From Zelopaecilomyces penicillatus (Eukaryota; Ascomycota; Sordariomycetes; Hypocreales; Pseudodiploosporaceae), in the NCBI GenBank assembly GCA_005765155.1, contig VCCP01000002.1, forward strand, positions 1,302,001 to 1,366,000: a DNA stretch of 64,000 nt, written 5' to 3'. Positions 34,353-45,985 of the stretch are shown in pieces. How positions within the stretch are numbered: position 1 is the stretch's first letter; each line of letters starts with the position of its first letter. Under the pieces are notes generated by a model. The model was given only the letters and a program-made list of their open reading frames with translations. It was not told the DNA's origin and did no database searches. Made by a program: the position numbers and the translations under genes.

Positions 34353-35885
34353 AAATCTCTGCGGAGGTATGAGATGTTGTGCGCCGAGTCCAGGTATGTA
34401 AAATACTAGGCTCCCTCTGCTGAGTATTACGGTACGTATTATTTTGCGCATAACCCGCCCCGTTCGTTCTTGATTTATCTTTTTCCGCCCTGTCCACTCA
34501 TAAATGAGAGTTACGCACCCTCCGCGGCGCGGGATCATCCCCAGGGGAGAGGGGGCGAGGGCTTTTGCGACATCCACTGGGAGCGGGACGAGATGCCCAT
34601 GTTGTTCTGTCGGCTAGTGCGGTTGATGGTTCATGCTTGAACAAACGAGGAGTACCCACAACTTACTACGTACAAGACGGACGCCCCTAACGCCGTCCAC
34701 CGTGTCTTCAAGCTCCCCTCATTCCGCCCTGGACGATGGCATTGCTTCGAAGTTGGTATGGGTACAGTGTGAGGTATACGTTGGAAAGCAAGGACTCAAA
34801 AGCCCTTAATAGTAGAGGGAGTGTTGCTAGCGTAGCTGGGCCTTGCCAGCAATAGTTCGCTAAGATAGAGGACTCAATCTTGGACTCGGCATGGGAGACT
34901 TGGTGTGCGAAGAATTATTAGGTGCTTGGAGAGAGCGCATGGTCCGTGACTCGTCTTGGGTCTCGGGTGAATGCATAAGCCCACCAACCCACCATGAGCA
35001 TGGACAATATATGGCTAGTGCTTTAGTTCGATGCAGATTGAGAGGTGAAGTGCCTACGGAGTACACCTACACAAATTTCATGAAGGTAAATAAATGTGTT
35101 TGTATAATATATACTCAAGTGTTCAATCTTGTTATGCAATGGAAATGCTTGTGAATGTGAGTGAAACCGCGGGAATATTATGTAGATTCATTGCACAGCA
35201 AAGTTCTTGTTTCCCTTCACGTCTGACTGTGCTCTGCCGAAATGACGGGGCTTCCATAGCACTGTTCTAGAAGCCAGGACTGGCACGCGGGCATTTCCCC
35301 TCTTTCGCGTTGGGCGGTGGACTCGAGCAGCAAAGCGGCGCTACTTTCATCCTTCTCATTTGCCAAATTGTTAACACCTCTTTCGTACAAAGTCAGGTAG
35401 TGTCTCAGCCTGAGACCAAGTCTGCCTGCTGACGGCCTGTTGTTGTTGATTGGATATTAATAGACGGAGAAGGCCTTCGGCTCTCGAATTCGGCAGTGGC
35501 GGCGCCTGGCTGGTGCAACTCTGTGACGAAGTTGTTCGATGTCCCGTGGGCGACGATCTCGGGAGCATTTTTGTTGGTTGCTGGCTACCTAGGTGTTATT
35601 ACAGCTTGCAACAACGCGCTTTTCTACGTAGTAGGTCGGGGTGTGTCCCCTCTCCAGAGCTGTCCCACAACCAGGGTAGCATTTAATTGGACCCGTGTTT
35701 CGGAATCTCGCCTGCGCATTGGGTGTGAGCCTTGAAATGGCGCGGGCTTGCATATGAACGGGCAGGCAGACAACGACATACCTTGCGGATCAGATTGCCG
35801 GATGAGCAGCTGGAGACAAGGCTTCCGGCAACTTGGCACTGACTGCCGTTCCCATCGGGAAGCACACACACCTACCCTACCTTAG
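34353..35885. other. Intergenic stretch between decayed transporter and transposon
   Basis: No supported gene. A TACGGAGTA word lies at 35055. Short overlapping frames on both strands show no domain. Confidence 0.5.
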
Positions 35886-35887
35886 TA

Positions 35888-35930
35888 AGTCAAAGCACCC
35901 TATGTGCAACCACACCCCACGTGCAACCAC
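35888..35930 (+). repeat. Left terminal inverted repeat (43 bp)
   Basis: Identical over 43 bases to the reverse complement of 37700-37742. Contains two copies of GTGCAACCAC separated by ACCCCAC, likely transposase contact sites. A TA dinucleotide precedes it. Confidence 0.95.
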
Positions 35931-36024
35931 GAAAAAATGCCTCACAACACCACAACGCTCTGTGCAAAGGTGCAAAAAAACACACAACAACAACGCCAAT
36001 ATAGCTATTTCTGGTGTTTTCTAG

Positions 36025-37599
36025 CTAGGCCAGTGACCACTCATTACAAAGCTCCTCAAATTCATAAGCTGCAGTCGTTTCTGACACTCTAGAAGCTTCT
36101 AGTTGCACAGCAAGCCGTTCTCTTGTCTCTATAACCTGCCCTATCCGAATAAACCGACTGTTCAAATTCTCTACCACTTTTTGCCGCTTTCTTGGCCGTA
36201 GCCGGTCAATTTGATGCTCTAATTTCGTTATTTTAGCTTGTGCGGCCGCTAAATTCGTGTTCTGCCTGTCTAGACCCCTGCCAATCTTATGAAAAAGAAG
36301 GCATGCTGTTGGGTTATCGATTTTAATGCTTTTATAAATACTATGAATTTCTTGTGAGTGTTGTGGAGTGTGGAAAAGGATAAGCGAAGATTCCTTTTTA
36401 TCTGGAATTAGTGTTATTGGTGTTTGAAGGTGTTGTTCTTCTTCGGGTCCTTGGAGGACGAGGCGGCTCATCAAGGGCTTTGTGACATTTACAGGCCAAA
36501 GCCCTGAGCCTAGCTAACCGGCTCTAATATTCCTGCTTGTTAAGGCTTCTTTTCTAGCTGTGTGATAGTATTTAAGAAAGCTAATCTTGCCAAAAGGCAA
36601 GGAATTGAAGCTGTTAAGCAGATCATTCATATAGCATCAATAAGCTGCTTTAACAGGCGAAAAAACTAATACATCTAGTGGTTAAAGGATATGAGAGGAA
36701 TGCAAAGGAAGGAATAATAGATAAATATTATTTTAATAACATTCGAACATAAAATCTTCTATTATATAACTTCTATGGCCATTAATAATAAGAAGTCTCT
36801 TCTGCTTTATCTATAGCTTTGTCTTAGGGATAAAGATATCTTTGAGCCACTATAATGCGATTTCATTAGAAGTCTAACCCTTTAAAGACATATGAAAATG
36901 CCACTTAGTAAGGAATTCTAAGTTGTTAGGAAACCACTATTATTAAACGCTCTATCCCTTGAAAATAACAAGCGGGCTTAATGCCTCACCTATGGCTGAG
37001 ATATACTCAATTATTGTAATCCAATAATGTGTTCTTGATTGTTTTTTTAAAGCTAGCTTTTTCTATGAGTTTCCAAGTATAAGACCATTACTTCCAAGTC
37101 CCTTAAGGATATCTATTTCATTTATATTGAACCGTAGATATGGAGGGATATTATGGATAATAGGAATATTGAGAAGACTAAAGAAATCCTTGATTCTTTT
37201 AGTTAAAGCTTTATTTATATATTGATAATCTAATCCCTTGCCTCTAATAGTCTTGATTTCTGGGTTATAATGTAAAAAACCCTATATCTAGTGTTTTCTA
37301 AGGGGTTGAAAATCGTTGTTATTGATAAGGATTTTTTCAATAAAGCTTTTGAGCTGTTTGTGCATTGGAGGAAGCCCTAGGGCTTCTTGTGTAAGGACCC
37401 AACTGCAGAGATACTTTTCCTAATCCTTAGAAAGGCATTGCTTTGGCTCTTTAGCAATGTTTATAGGTTGTGAGCCGTTGAGCCGACGGTGAAGTGTTCC
37501 ACGAGGGATTCCCCAGCGTTATAAAGCAATTCGCTAAGAAACACCTGAATTCATATCTTTTATTGTAAATGTGATATCGTTTTCAGTGTAATTAGGCAT
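36025..37599 (-). pseudogene. Broken pogo/Fot1 transposase gene
   Basis: The former start at 37599 gives MPNYTENDITFTIKDMNSGV, a helix-turn-helix psq-type opening. In-frame stops then occur at 37536-37534 (TAG), 37521-37519 (TAA) and 37422-37420 (TAG), between readable pieces such as WGIPRGTLHRRLNGSQP and LTQEALGLPP. The middle, where a DDE catalytic domain belongs, is AT-rich and not readable. The last roughly 150 codons (36474-36025) remain open and carry the family's C-terminal tail: a HKIGRGLDRQN segment, a coiled coil, then RLRPRKRQKVVENLNSRF. Stops are compatible with C-to-T changes (CAG to TAG). The element cannot make an active transposase; whether the C-terminal fragment is expressed is unknown. 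Confidence 0.88.
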
Positions 37600-37699
37600 G
37601 ACGATTCCAAAAATGTAACTATTATTTTAATGCGATAAAAGCTGCACGAGAAAACGCGGTTTCAATGTATTAGGTTTGAGAGTGTAAAGGTAAAAGTGT

Positions 37700-37742
37700 G
37701 TGGTTGCACGTGGGGTGTGGTTGCACATAGGGTGCTTTGACT
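37700..37742 (-). repeat. Right terminal inverted repeat (43 bp)
   Basis: Perfect inverted copy of 35888-35930, followed by TA. Homology stops sharply beyond base 43. Confidence 0.95.
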
Positions 37743-37744
37743 TA

Positions 37745-40700
37745 CAGTGAGATCTGCATTTGCCTTTTTTTATCTCTTCCAGGTTGCAAGCACTATTACT
37801 CCCCATTAGATATACATACATTTTAATTGCCTCCGCGATTAGTTATGCCAATGTTTGTTATATCTAAAGCGAGTATATGGTATCATTGTTCTATAATATA
37901 ACATGCCCCTTGGCTGTCTATCTTGGTTCTATTCGTATGATATGTGAGCACTTGAAGTAAATGTCTGTCAACTCATAGGTCGTAACTTGTGTTCGTCTCG
38001 GACGCGGGGTTAACGGCGTACTGGCCCACGTGATATTTTGCCATGCTGAAACCCTTGGATAACAGGGGTTGGGCCGTGTAGCTCAGCAGAGCTGGAAGTC
38101 ATTCCAGCCAGCCACCTGAATGTCGCTAACCCATTGTGCTCGGCCCGACAAACTGCTTGACACCTGAAGTCGAGAGTAAGCGGTTCAAAGGCAGTCTAAA
38201 TTTCCTTTGTTTTTGCAAATTGGGTCAACTGTTCTAGGATGAGTGATTAGGTGTAAAAGCTGTTGGGCTCTATCTGATAACTCGCCAATTCGATGGTGAT
38301 GAGGTTGGGCAATCTTATCGTTACTGCTCCTCATGCCCGCAAGGATATTAGATTTGGATTTCTGTTGTACATAGAACTACCTGTTAAACTGTGCAATCCA
38401 AACATTGATTCAACTGGGCCTAGGCGAGAGACATTCGATCATCATCAAGTAGTAGTAAAAGAGTAAGACTCACGTAGAAATGCATTGACGGCATGAGAAT
38501 GCATCATAACCTGCATGTGTGACGCCTTGATGAGCCTGAGGGTTTGAACTGCGGAAGAGGGCCCTAAACTACCACAAATCATGCTGTGTGACCCTTTCTA
38601 CAATGCACCGTAGCCGTGGGTTAATGTTTGTCCAAGATGTATAATGGTTTCGCCGTCTGGCCCTGATGATGCTATCAATATTTCTGGGCCGTGCGCACAG
38701 GCTGAACTGATGATGGAGCAGCACGGCTTGAATGGGGATATCTGGCCATAGCAGTATGCAATTTAAAGAAGAGGCTGCAGCCACACACAGCATTGATGAA
38801 CAGCTTGTTACTTGGAAAATGTGTATAGTAATTAGATAGCTGGTTAGCTGGTTGAGGCACTTACATACTCTGTAATACTCCGTACACCCCTCGAAGATCT
38901 CATAGGGCGATAAGGAGACTTCACCAACCTGCCTCATATGAGTGGTTATTCTTGCTAGCATTATCCATGTAGCTCAATATTAATGACAATAACTAAAAAT
39001 TGTCAAGTGACTGCTACAAATACTGATTTTGATATTTTTAGTTATCATCCATATTCAGGGCGATTATGGCTCTTGGTGATTGAAGAAGGGCCTTCTTGTC
39101 GCTCGATACAATCATTTACAGATGTGTATATCCCCCTTGGCGTATTGAACTAACTTAATTAGCTGTGTGTTGATGATTTTGGGCTAGGGTTGTAGCTCAA
39201 AGGGCGTAAACAGGGTGAGAATTTATTACTCTGCACTGCGAGACAAATTTTAGATCTGGGAAACGAGGGCGCCTTTCCTTGGCATGGGAATGTACATTTT
39301 TGCTTGATGAATCATTGAAGCCTAGAGGCTTCATCTCCGCGATTGGAGCCACGAGGAAGATGGTGTTTTGTGCTGCTTAAACTGCGTTCCCCAACCTCCA
39401 CGTGTGTGCATGTATGAATGTGTGTGTGTGTGTGTGCCAATATGTACGAGCTCGCGTGCCAAAGCTGCGGTGATGCCAAACGCCAAACGCCGTGTCCCCA
39501 TTTTGTCATGGTCATGCCACGAGCACCGCCATTGATACCCATCCGTGCCAACCATGCTGTCAAAGCCACGGCATATTATTGCTGTATACTGTACCAAGGG
39601 TCCTTTGGACGCTTGGCCAGCCCACGGGCACGGCTTGGTTTGCTGGGAGTCAAACTGAAGGCCCCGCCGCAATCACCGGATACCCTAGCGGTCACAACTT
39701 TGCATTGTGCACAACGGCCGAGGTCACCGAGCCAGAAAGCTAAAGTTGCCGTACAAATCTGGGCGAGTAGCTCCCAGGGCGGGGCTTTGCGAAGGAAGGG
39801 AGGGCGACAAGGTTGGAGGGGTGGTGGTGAGTAGATGAGGAGGGGATGGAGGGGGGTTGCAAAGATTCCAGTTCCCGTGAGAGGCCGAGGCGCCAGTCAT
39901 GGCTAGGTTCTTTTACACCGCATCTTTGGGTGTGCTTGGATTTGATGGTGCCGGACAAGGCTCTTCCCTGCGGTTGATTTTGCATCGTCATGTGCTCGCG
40001 CTCGTGTGTTACAAAAAGTGGCAAAGGCGACAGCAGGCAGTAAGAGTGTTGCCAATATCGCCTGTATCGGCGGCAGCGTGCGGCACGACTTGAGAAATGC
40101 ACCTTGGGGGTGGGGGTTAGTTGTGGAATGATGAGCTGGCCGTGACTGGGATTATCTTCGCTGTGTCACTCTTTCGAACCTGTTGATAAGATGGAGGTTT
40201 CTCGGCTTTTGGTGAGTAGCACGACAATATTGCAGGTGTGCTCAGTGTAGGCTCGTATGTACTTGCCACAGGCACTAAGGTATAGTAGTTCGTACTGCAG
40301 GCATGTACATTGCTGTTATGACCTCACACGTCAAGGATGACAGACGGCGATAGAAGGGTCTTCCTGTGTTGAATAGCAGTACTAATGTCTTCGTCAATAT
40401 TTTGTTATCGAGAGAATTCTTGTAGATGTGATCCTGTACGAGGCATAGTGGTGAAGTCTCGTCCGCCATCTTTTGCCGTTCTTGAACTGATACAAGATAC
40501 GGGACACTGCGCGCTGAACCTTCTTTCCTGTGAGGTATGCGCCTCCTCAGTAGCAAGGCAGGAACATACCATAGACATTCAAGGTGGAGAAAGCGCGACA
40601 CAGGATGACCATCTTGTTCTAAATCCAAAAAAACCACTAACAGGTTAGTACCTAAGGTAATAATGTCAAGAGGCATGCATCTCCGTTCTTGCCGTTCCAT

Positions 40701-42415
40701 ATTAACAACAGAGTGGCAAAGCGAGCAGCCCAACCATATTGCTGCCACTTATCTTATCAAAATAAACTCGGTGAAGGCCATCGTCGTCATCACTACGGCT
40801 CTCGCCCCAACCAGCAGACACTCCATACACAAGGTGCGTCAGGATGTAGATATTACGATGCAACGTACGGAGTATTACAGTACCATGGGTAAGTTTGGTG
40901 TGAAGCGCCCAACTAATACCGATATCATGGGCCTCATACCGCAGCGAGACCGTCCGCATGAGACATCTCGATCTATATTATTGTCTACCTTTCCACTTGG
41001 GGGCTTGCAAAGTCAGTCCCAAGTATCACAGAATACTGTACATGGCAATCCGAAAAAGTTATGTACTAGATACCTTAGACGGAGGTAGGTTTTTGCCCTC
41101 GTTCAATACGATGCTGCCCTCAAAGTTGGAGCCTCCCTGGTTTCCCTCGTCGCTAGAGTCAATCCCGTCAAAGCTAAAAGGCCCTCATTCTTCATCGAGA
41201 GAAGCGCCACAAGGAAAAAAAATCAAGAGAAGAAGAAGCGCCGTGCCCTTGGTCATTCCAGGCTAAACCCGTCTGAAGCTAAAGGGGAGCTAGCAGCGCG
41301 CACTTGAAGCTCCACTGAGAGCACCACTGAGAGCACTGGGACTCCAAAAGCGAGCCCCTCAAGCCCCTCAAGCCCCTCTCCGGGTCGTCCTCTCAAACCA
41401 AAGCCAGGTCAGCGCCAAAAAGGGCCTCTACCCTTGACAAACCCACTGCCCCACTGTTCAGTGGCCTGCCACCCCCACTGATTAGCGGCTGCCCACCTAC
41501 AGCACCCCTACAAGCCTCTGCAAGCCCCTACAGGCCCTCTACAAGTCCCCCTCCTGGTGGCTGCGAGTGCCACCACCCACCCCCATCTGCTCCCACCGCC
41601 TACCGTCCCGGCCTTCTGGTTCCGCCATCGCATCACCCTTTTTGCTTGGCCCATGACCGACAGTTTAAACTCCAGCAAAAGCTCGTTCCAACAAACGTTG
41701 AGCCGTCTGGATACTGGTCTTCTGGACCCTCTCCTCTTACCGTCTGTCCGGCACCCAGAGGAAATCGCGGCCCCTGCGCTCCCCCAGCAGCTCCCTTCAC
41801 GCACGTGCCGTGGACTGCCGCTCTTGTGCTGTACAGCGACGAACCGTACCGGAGCAGTGACGATACGACGACAGCACCGACCGCCACCTCTCCGCGCTGC
41901 GCCTGCGCGTCTCACGCCCAGCTTACTCTATCTCTACCCGGCCCCTCGCCAACCATTGCCAACACTCGCCTGATATTCCATTCTAATAAGCTTGTTAGTT
42001 TACTCATCGCACTTCTCTCGGTCGGCTCTGCTCTTGCCATCTCCCGTACAGGAAGCCTGTGCGCCGTTCCGACACGCTCGCAGCTGTACGCGCAACGTCG
42101 TCATACCTGCGTCTGCCCAACGCCCTGTCACACGGGTGCAGTCGAGTCAACAGACATCACACTCACCTCGTCTTGACGTCTTACTACCTTCTCGCTGCCG
42201 CCTTACCATCGCTGCCTCATCTGCTTCCTCGGCCCGTGAAGTTGGAACGCTGCTCAGGAACGGCGAGTATGCACCTCACTCGACAACGCTTGATTTCGCA
42301 GCTGGTGATGGCGCGCCGGCGGACCTGATTTCATCCACAGTTGTCTGACTTCTCATCCACTTTGCATCTACCATCTTCTTCCATTGTATCCTTTTACTTC
42401 TCGCGAACCCGCGAT
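37745..42415. other. Gene-poor stretch upstream of LST4
   Basis: 4.7 kb without a supportable gene. Seen: TACTCCGTA words at 38876 and 40866 (one inverted), a (GT)n microsatellite at about 39419-39437, two 12-nt copies of CCACTGAGAGCA at 41312-41335, and three 9-nt copies of AGCCCCTCA (last one imperfect) at 41353-41379. The last few hundred bases are C/T-rich, as in fungal promoters and 5' UTRs. Open frames up to about 175 codons overlap on both strands and lack domains. Confidence 0.5.
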
Positions 42416-45400
42416 ATGCTGGGCCGACTGCTGCATCTTGGTTCCGGCAGCCAAGCTACGGCCCCTACTCAGACCAGTAACAACTCACCCCGGCCCATCC
42501 TCTCTCTGGAATCCGTCCAGGAGGACATTCATACGCGCAACCTCCTGTTCCCGGATGCTCAAGCCCTTTATCAACATCGCAACGATCAAGTATTCCCTCT
42601 CTCAACTGCCCCCGCAACCCCCTCAGCATCCACGGCCAACGCATATGATTACAGCGATGATGTTGAGCTAGACGTCCGTGATGTCCGCATCATTGTGATG
42701 CAGGACGCCCTGGGCCCGGCCAATGCATCCCTCCTCTTTGATAGCCATCCCTTGCCAGCCCCCCCCTCTCCACCTGAGCGCTCGTCTTCAGGGCAAGAAT
42801 CTAGACGAACTCCTGCATCCTCTCGCAAAAGTAGCCAGACTCAGCCATCACGCCCGCTTGCCATCCAGTCTGATGGACCCCAGCCCCGACAGGGTGCATT
42901 TGATCGACGAGCCTCAGTTCACAGCAGGAGCCAGAGCTACGTTGAGACAGACAGCCAGCGAGCAGCACGCGAGTACCGCGAGGAGCTAGCGACCTTTTCG
43001 AGCTGTATCTTTGGCAACTCGGAACTGATGGCCTATAAGGGCACATCTACCAAAGTCCATGTGGTGCCCTGCGAACCTCGTTCTAGCGACCATTCATCTT
43101 CTGCTTTTGGCGATGGCCGTAGTTCTGTCGGTCGCTCTAGCGGACGCTCTAGCAAACTATCACAATCCTACTCATCCCAAACTGTTTCCCCAACATACGC
43201 CCCACCGCCCATACCTTCTACAGGCGTTACACCCCGTCATTCTGAACGGAAGAAAGTCCTCATAACAAGGCTGTTCCCTGTAAATCTTTCCGCTGACGAT
43301 TCGGATCCAAACGTGACACCACAAAGCCGACTTTCAGATGAGCATAATGGCTTTCCCTTCCCACCAACTGGTGATGAACCAACTCCTCGGAAAAAGAAAC
43401 CTCAGCCCAAGCAGCGCCGAACACCGATGTACGCTGTAGTTTTGGTTGTGCAGCTTCCGCCGTCACCATCACGTATGTCGTCTGCTGTGCCTACGAAGTC
43501 GGGGTTCCGTGAGTCCGGTTCATATAATGATCAAGACTTGTTCTCATCGTCCTATAATTCAACCCGCATATCTGGTTGGAATCTGTCTGGTTCCGGCACC
43601 TATGGGGAGACGACTGAATCTTCGTTTTCCATCGATGTTGAGGATAGGATCGATTCACTAACTCAGCATTGGGACATTGTTATACGGACCCTGACCCATC
43701 TCCAGTCTGTAATAGCTACGACTTTGCATATCATGCTTCGTCAGGCAGATGTCACTTCTCCTGGGCCATTCTCCGCATCTAGCTTGGTAACCCTGCCTCG
43801 AGGTGGAGAGACACCAAGAGCAAAGCCCTCTAAAAGTACTACTAAACTCGTTTCGTTGTGGCCTAATTGTCTAGCAGACGATGCCAATATTGCATCCGAA
43901 GTTGGCCTTTCGCGATCTCGGATAGTCATGGGTATAAGCGCAGCCCGAGTTGTCACAGGTCAAGGGCGTTGGGGAATTTGGAGGGATGAGGCTATATGGA
44001 TTTCAAAATGGGCAACGGCTATGAGTCAAGGTGCATTTTTTAACAACTTGTTGACAGGATTTCTGGCCACACATACCGATTGGCTTCAAGCATTGTGCTC
44101 TCCATCCTATCGAAGAAGGGCCATTATGCAGAAGCAGATGCGGACTGAGGATGATTTAACACTCCCTGCTCGGACAATCATTGTATCAGATGACAAAATG
44201 GCTGCCCGACGACTGCTGTTTCTTCTTTCAGCATTCCTGCCGGCTAATACCCATCTGCCTGGCGCCGCTCGTGCCCATCGACCAAGTACTTCTGCCTCCT
44301 TTGGCGCATTTTCAAACTCACCTCCGACATATGTGGTGCCAGTTCTTCGCGAAGAATCACTGCGCCGCAAGATTAACCGTCGCACTGGCATTAGGCGTGC
44401 CTCTCATTCAAGGACAGCTAGTCAGAGCACCAGAGCCCCCGCCGTCCCTGCTCAGCTTGCCCACTTGAGCATGGATAGGAATCATCAAAGGCGAGCCTCT
44501 GACGCCGCCTCTATCCGGACGGCTAATCTCCCAATACCTGGCAACAATCTAGTGAGCCGAAAAAGTAGTGCCGCAACTACTGCCACTATCATGCCGGAAA
44601 CGACAACACCACACTTCACCAGTGTTCAACGGAGCGATAGCCAAAGAAGACAGCGTCCAGGCAGTAGCAACAGCGTAGCAGCAGACGATCTCAAACGGTC
44701 ATTGAAGAGGGGCGATAGTAGTGGAACGATTACTTGCTCGAATCCTCGCCCAACAAGCCAAGGTTTGAAATGGGGCAGCATAATGAGTGGTCTCTGGAGC
44801 CCGCGCCGACGAGAGTCTGTCGATAGCGGCAGTGGGTATAGCCAAATCAGCGAACTCAGATCACCGGTTAAGGCAAACTTTGGACGTTCTGATCAGTTTT
44901 CTGAAATGATTCGAAAAATGTCACTCACCGAAGATCCCAGTGAGACGCTCTCTTCAGTCCCGAGCCATACTACCCGAGCACGCGATGTCAACACACCTCG
45001 GGATACGGCAGAGACAAATCGGAGATCATTTGCACAACCAGACCGTACACCTGATCCCACTGGTGCTTTCGAGTCGCCAGTCAAGACATCGATAAATGCC
45101 GACGATGGTGTTATCGATGTTGATGTTCCTTTCCCCGACTATATAGCATCTTTCGAGTCTGCAATTAGCTCTCCGTCCAGCAGTGGATACCTCTCAACAC
45201 CAGGGCTTCCTGGTGCCCTAGAATCTTTTGAGCATTCCGGTCGAATTTCCATTGATGGGGATCTGCCATTGAATGCAGCTGGTTGGCTTAATCGATTCCA
45301 CCCAGACTTTGCTTTACAGGCTACGCCTCCTCAGGAGGACCTTCTGGATAAGGTTAAGGCCGCCCTGCGTGCCGAGCCGACTCCAGCTCTGCTGCACACA

Positions 45401-45985
45401 GGCGTTGAGCTATTGGAGCGGTGGGTTGATGTGAGCTCCGCTGTCATTGCAGACACGACGACCTCCTCGGTCACCCGGATTATCTACCGTCGGCTTATAA
45501 AACCCAGGGCACCTCTTGAAAAGTCACTCAATAACGGAGCCGGTCCCATTCTCACCCCATCTTGTTTACCAAACGAGATACAGCTGGACGAAGAGTGGCT
45601 GGAAGAATCGGTTACTAACGCCGATGATTCCTTGACCGATGCTTTGGAAAGGGTAATCAGCTTCAATACCGACTTTAGCAAGGATATTTCTTTGCCTTCA
45701 TCCCGGGCTCACAGTGATGTGCGTACAAGCACTGATAGCGATGGTACTATGCCAGACACCATCTCCGAAGTAACACAGATGGCAGACCCACCTCTCGACA
45801 CCCCCAGGATTCAGTGCAAAACAGTTGTTCTGTCATCCTTGGAGGAGACAATTCGTGATGTCATCGAACGCAGAGAACAAGAAAGTCAGAAAAATGGCAC
45901 TGGGGTCAAGAAAACTCGTTCCCGACGGAACATTCTGCGAGATGCTGTTCGGCATTGGGCAAGCAACCTCGACTTGAGTGAATAG
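42416..45985 (+). CDS. LST4: Lst4 / folliculin-interacting protein (FNIP) homologue
   Basis: Intronless, 1,189 residues from the ATG at 42416; the open frame extends 25 codons further up but only from a TTG, so I use this ATG (MLGRLLHLGSGSQ). FNIP N-terminal motifs are clear: DVRIIVMQDALGPANASLLF and FGNSELMAYKGTSTKVHVVP, then LITRLFPVNL. A middle DENN-like part includes DLTLPARTIIVSDDKMAARR, RRLLFLLSAFLP and YVVPVLREESLRRKI. The C-terminus (LEETIRDVIERREQE, RSRRNILRDAVRHWASNLDL) matches the FNIP C domain. Long Ser/Thr/Pro-rich linkers separate the blocks. Family role: with Lst7 (folliculin) it stimulates GTP hydrolysis by Gtr2 at the vacuole, promoting TORC1 activation on amino-acid refeeding. 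Protein sequence divergence is typical; identification rests on the N and C blocks. Confidence 0.9.
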   Translation: MLGRLLHLGSGSQATAPTQTSNNSPRPILSLESVQEDIHTRNLLFPDAQALYQHRNDQVFPLSTAPATPSASTANAYDYSDDVELDVRDVRIIVMQDALGPANASLLFDSHPLPAPPSPPERSSSGQESRRTPASSRKSSQTQPSRPLAIQSDGPQPRQGAFDRRASVHSRSQSYVETDSQRAAREYREELATFSSCIFGNSELMAYKGTSTKVHVVPCEPRSSDHSSSAFGDGRSSVGRSSGRSSKLSQSYSSQTVSPTYAPPPIPSTGVTPRHSERKKVLITRLFPVNLSADDSDPNVTPQSRLSDEHNGFPFPPTGDEPTPRKKKPQPKQRRTPMYAVVLVVQLPPSPSRMSSAVPTKSGFRESGSYNDQDLFSSSYNSTRISGWNLSGSGTYGETTESSFSIDVEDRIDSLTQHWDIVIRTLTHLQSVIATTLHIMLRQADVTSPGPFSASSLVTLPRGGETPRAKPSKSTTKLVSLWPNCLADDANIASEVGLSRSRIVMGISAARVVTGQGRWGIWRDEAIWISKWATAMSQGAFFNNLLTGFLATHTDWLQALCSPSYRRRAIMQKQMRTEDDLTLPARTIIVSDDKMAARRLLFLLSAFLPANTHLPGAARAHRPSTSASFGAFSNSPPTYVVPVLREESLRRKINRRTGIRRASHSRTASQSTRAPAVPAQLAHLSMDRNHQRRASDAASIRTANLPIPGNNLVSRKSSAATTATIMPETTTPHFTSVQRSDSQRRQRPGSSNSVAADDLKRSLKRGDSSGTITCSNPRPTSQGLKWGSIMSGLWSPRRRESVDSGSGYSQISELRSPVKANFGRSDQFSEMIRKMSLTEDPSETLSSVPSHTTRARDVNTPRDTAETNRRSFAQPDRTPDPTGAFESPVKTSINADDGVIDVDVPFPDYIASFESAISSPSSSGYLSTPGLPGALESFEHSGRISIDGDLPLNAAGWLNRFHPDFALQATPPQEDLLDKVKAALRAEPTPALLHTGVELLERWVDVSSAVIADTTTSSVTRIIYRRLIKPRAPLEKSLNNGAGPILTPSCLPNEIQLDEEWLEESVTNADDSLTDALERVISFNTDFSKDISLPSSRAHSDVRTSTDSDGTMPDTISEVTQMADPPLDTPRIQCKTVVLSSLEETIRDVIERREQESQKNGTGVKKTRSRRNILRDAVRHWASNLDLSE

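Larger units (their letters stand above)
35888..37742 (-). mobile_element. Fot1/pogo-like DNA transposon relic
   Basis: A 1,855-bp element bounded by perfect 43-bp terminal inverted repeats (35888-35930 and 37700-37742), flanked on both sides by TA (35886-35887 and 37743-37744), the target-site duplication of Tc1/mariner-pogo elements. Each repeat ends AGTCAAAGCACCC and contains GTGCAACCAC twice. The minus strand held a transposase gene, read outward from 37599 towards 36025. The interior, about 36540-37600, is AT-rich and full of stops, while both ends are well preserved. Size, TA duplication and C-terminal protein sequence together fit the Fot1 group of fungal pogo elements. Confidence 0.93.

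Noticed and set aside
38074..38205. tRNA-like words: GGGCCGTGTAGCTCAGCAGAGC, with GGTTCAAAGGC about 110 bases on, and a CGGCCC that could pair with GGGCCG
   Set aside because: The A-box-like part is fair, but the B-box is off consensus, the T stem does not pair, and no acceptor 3' strand follows it; no cloverleaf could be drawn.
39419..39437. (GT)n run with possible regulatory or Z-DNA role
   Set aside because: Ordinary microsatellite, far from any supported gene.
40275..40748. 157-codon minus-strand frame
   Set aside because: Starts at a non-ATG codon, no domain, no conserved-looking motif; probably chance.
41557..42328. Several overlapping plus/minus frames of 80-176 codons upstream of LST4
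   Set aside because: Composition is C/T-rich promoter or leader type, and all frames are mutually overlapping with no family resemblance.
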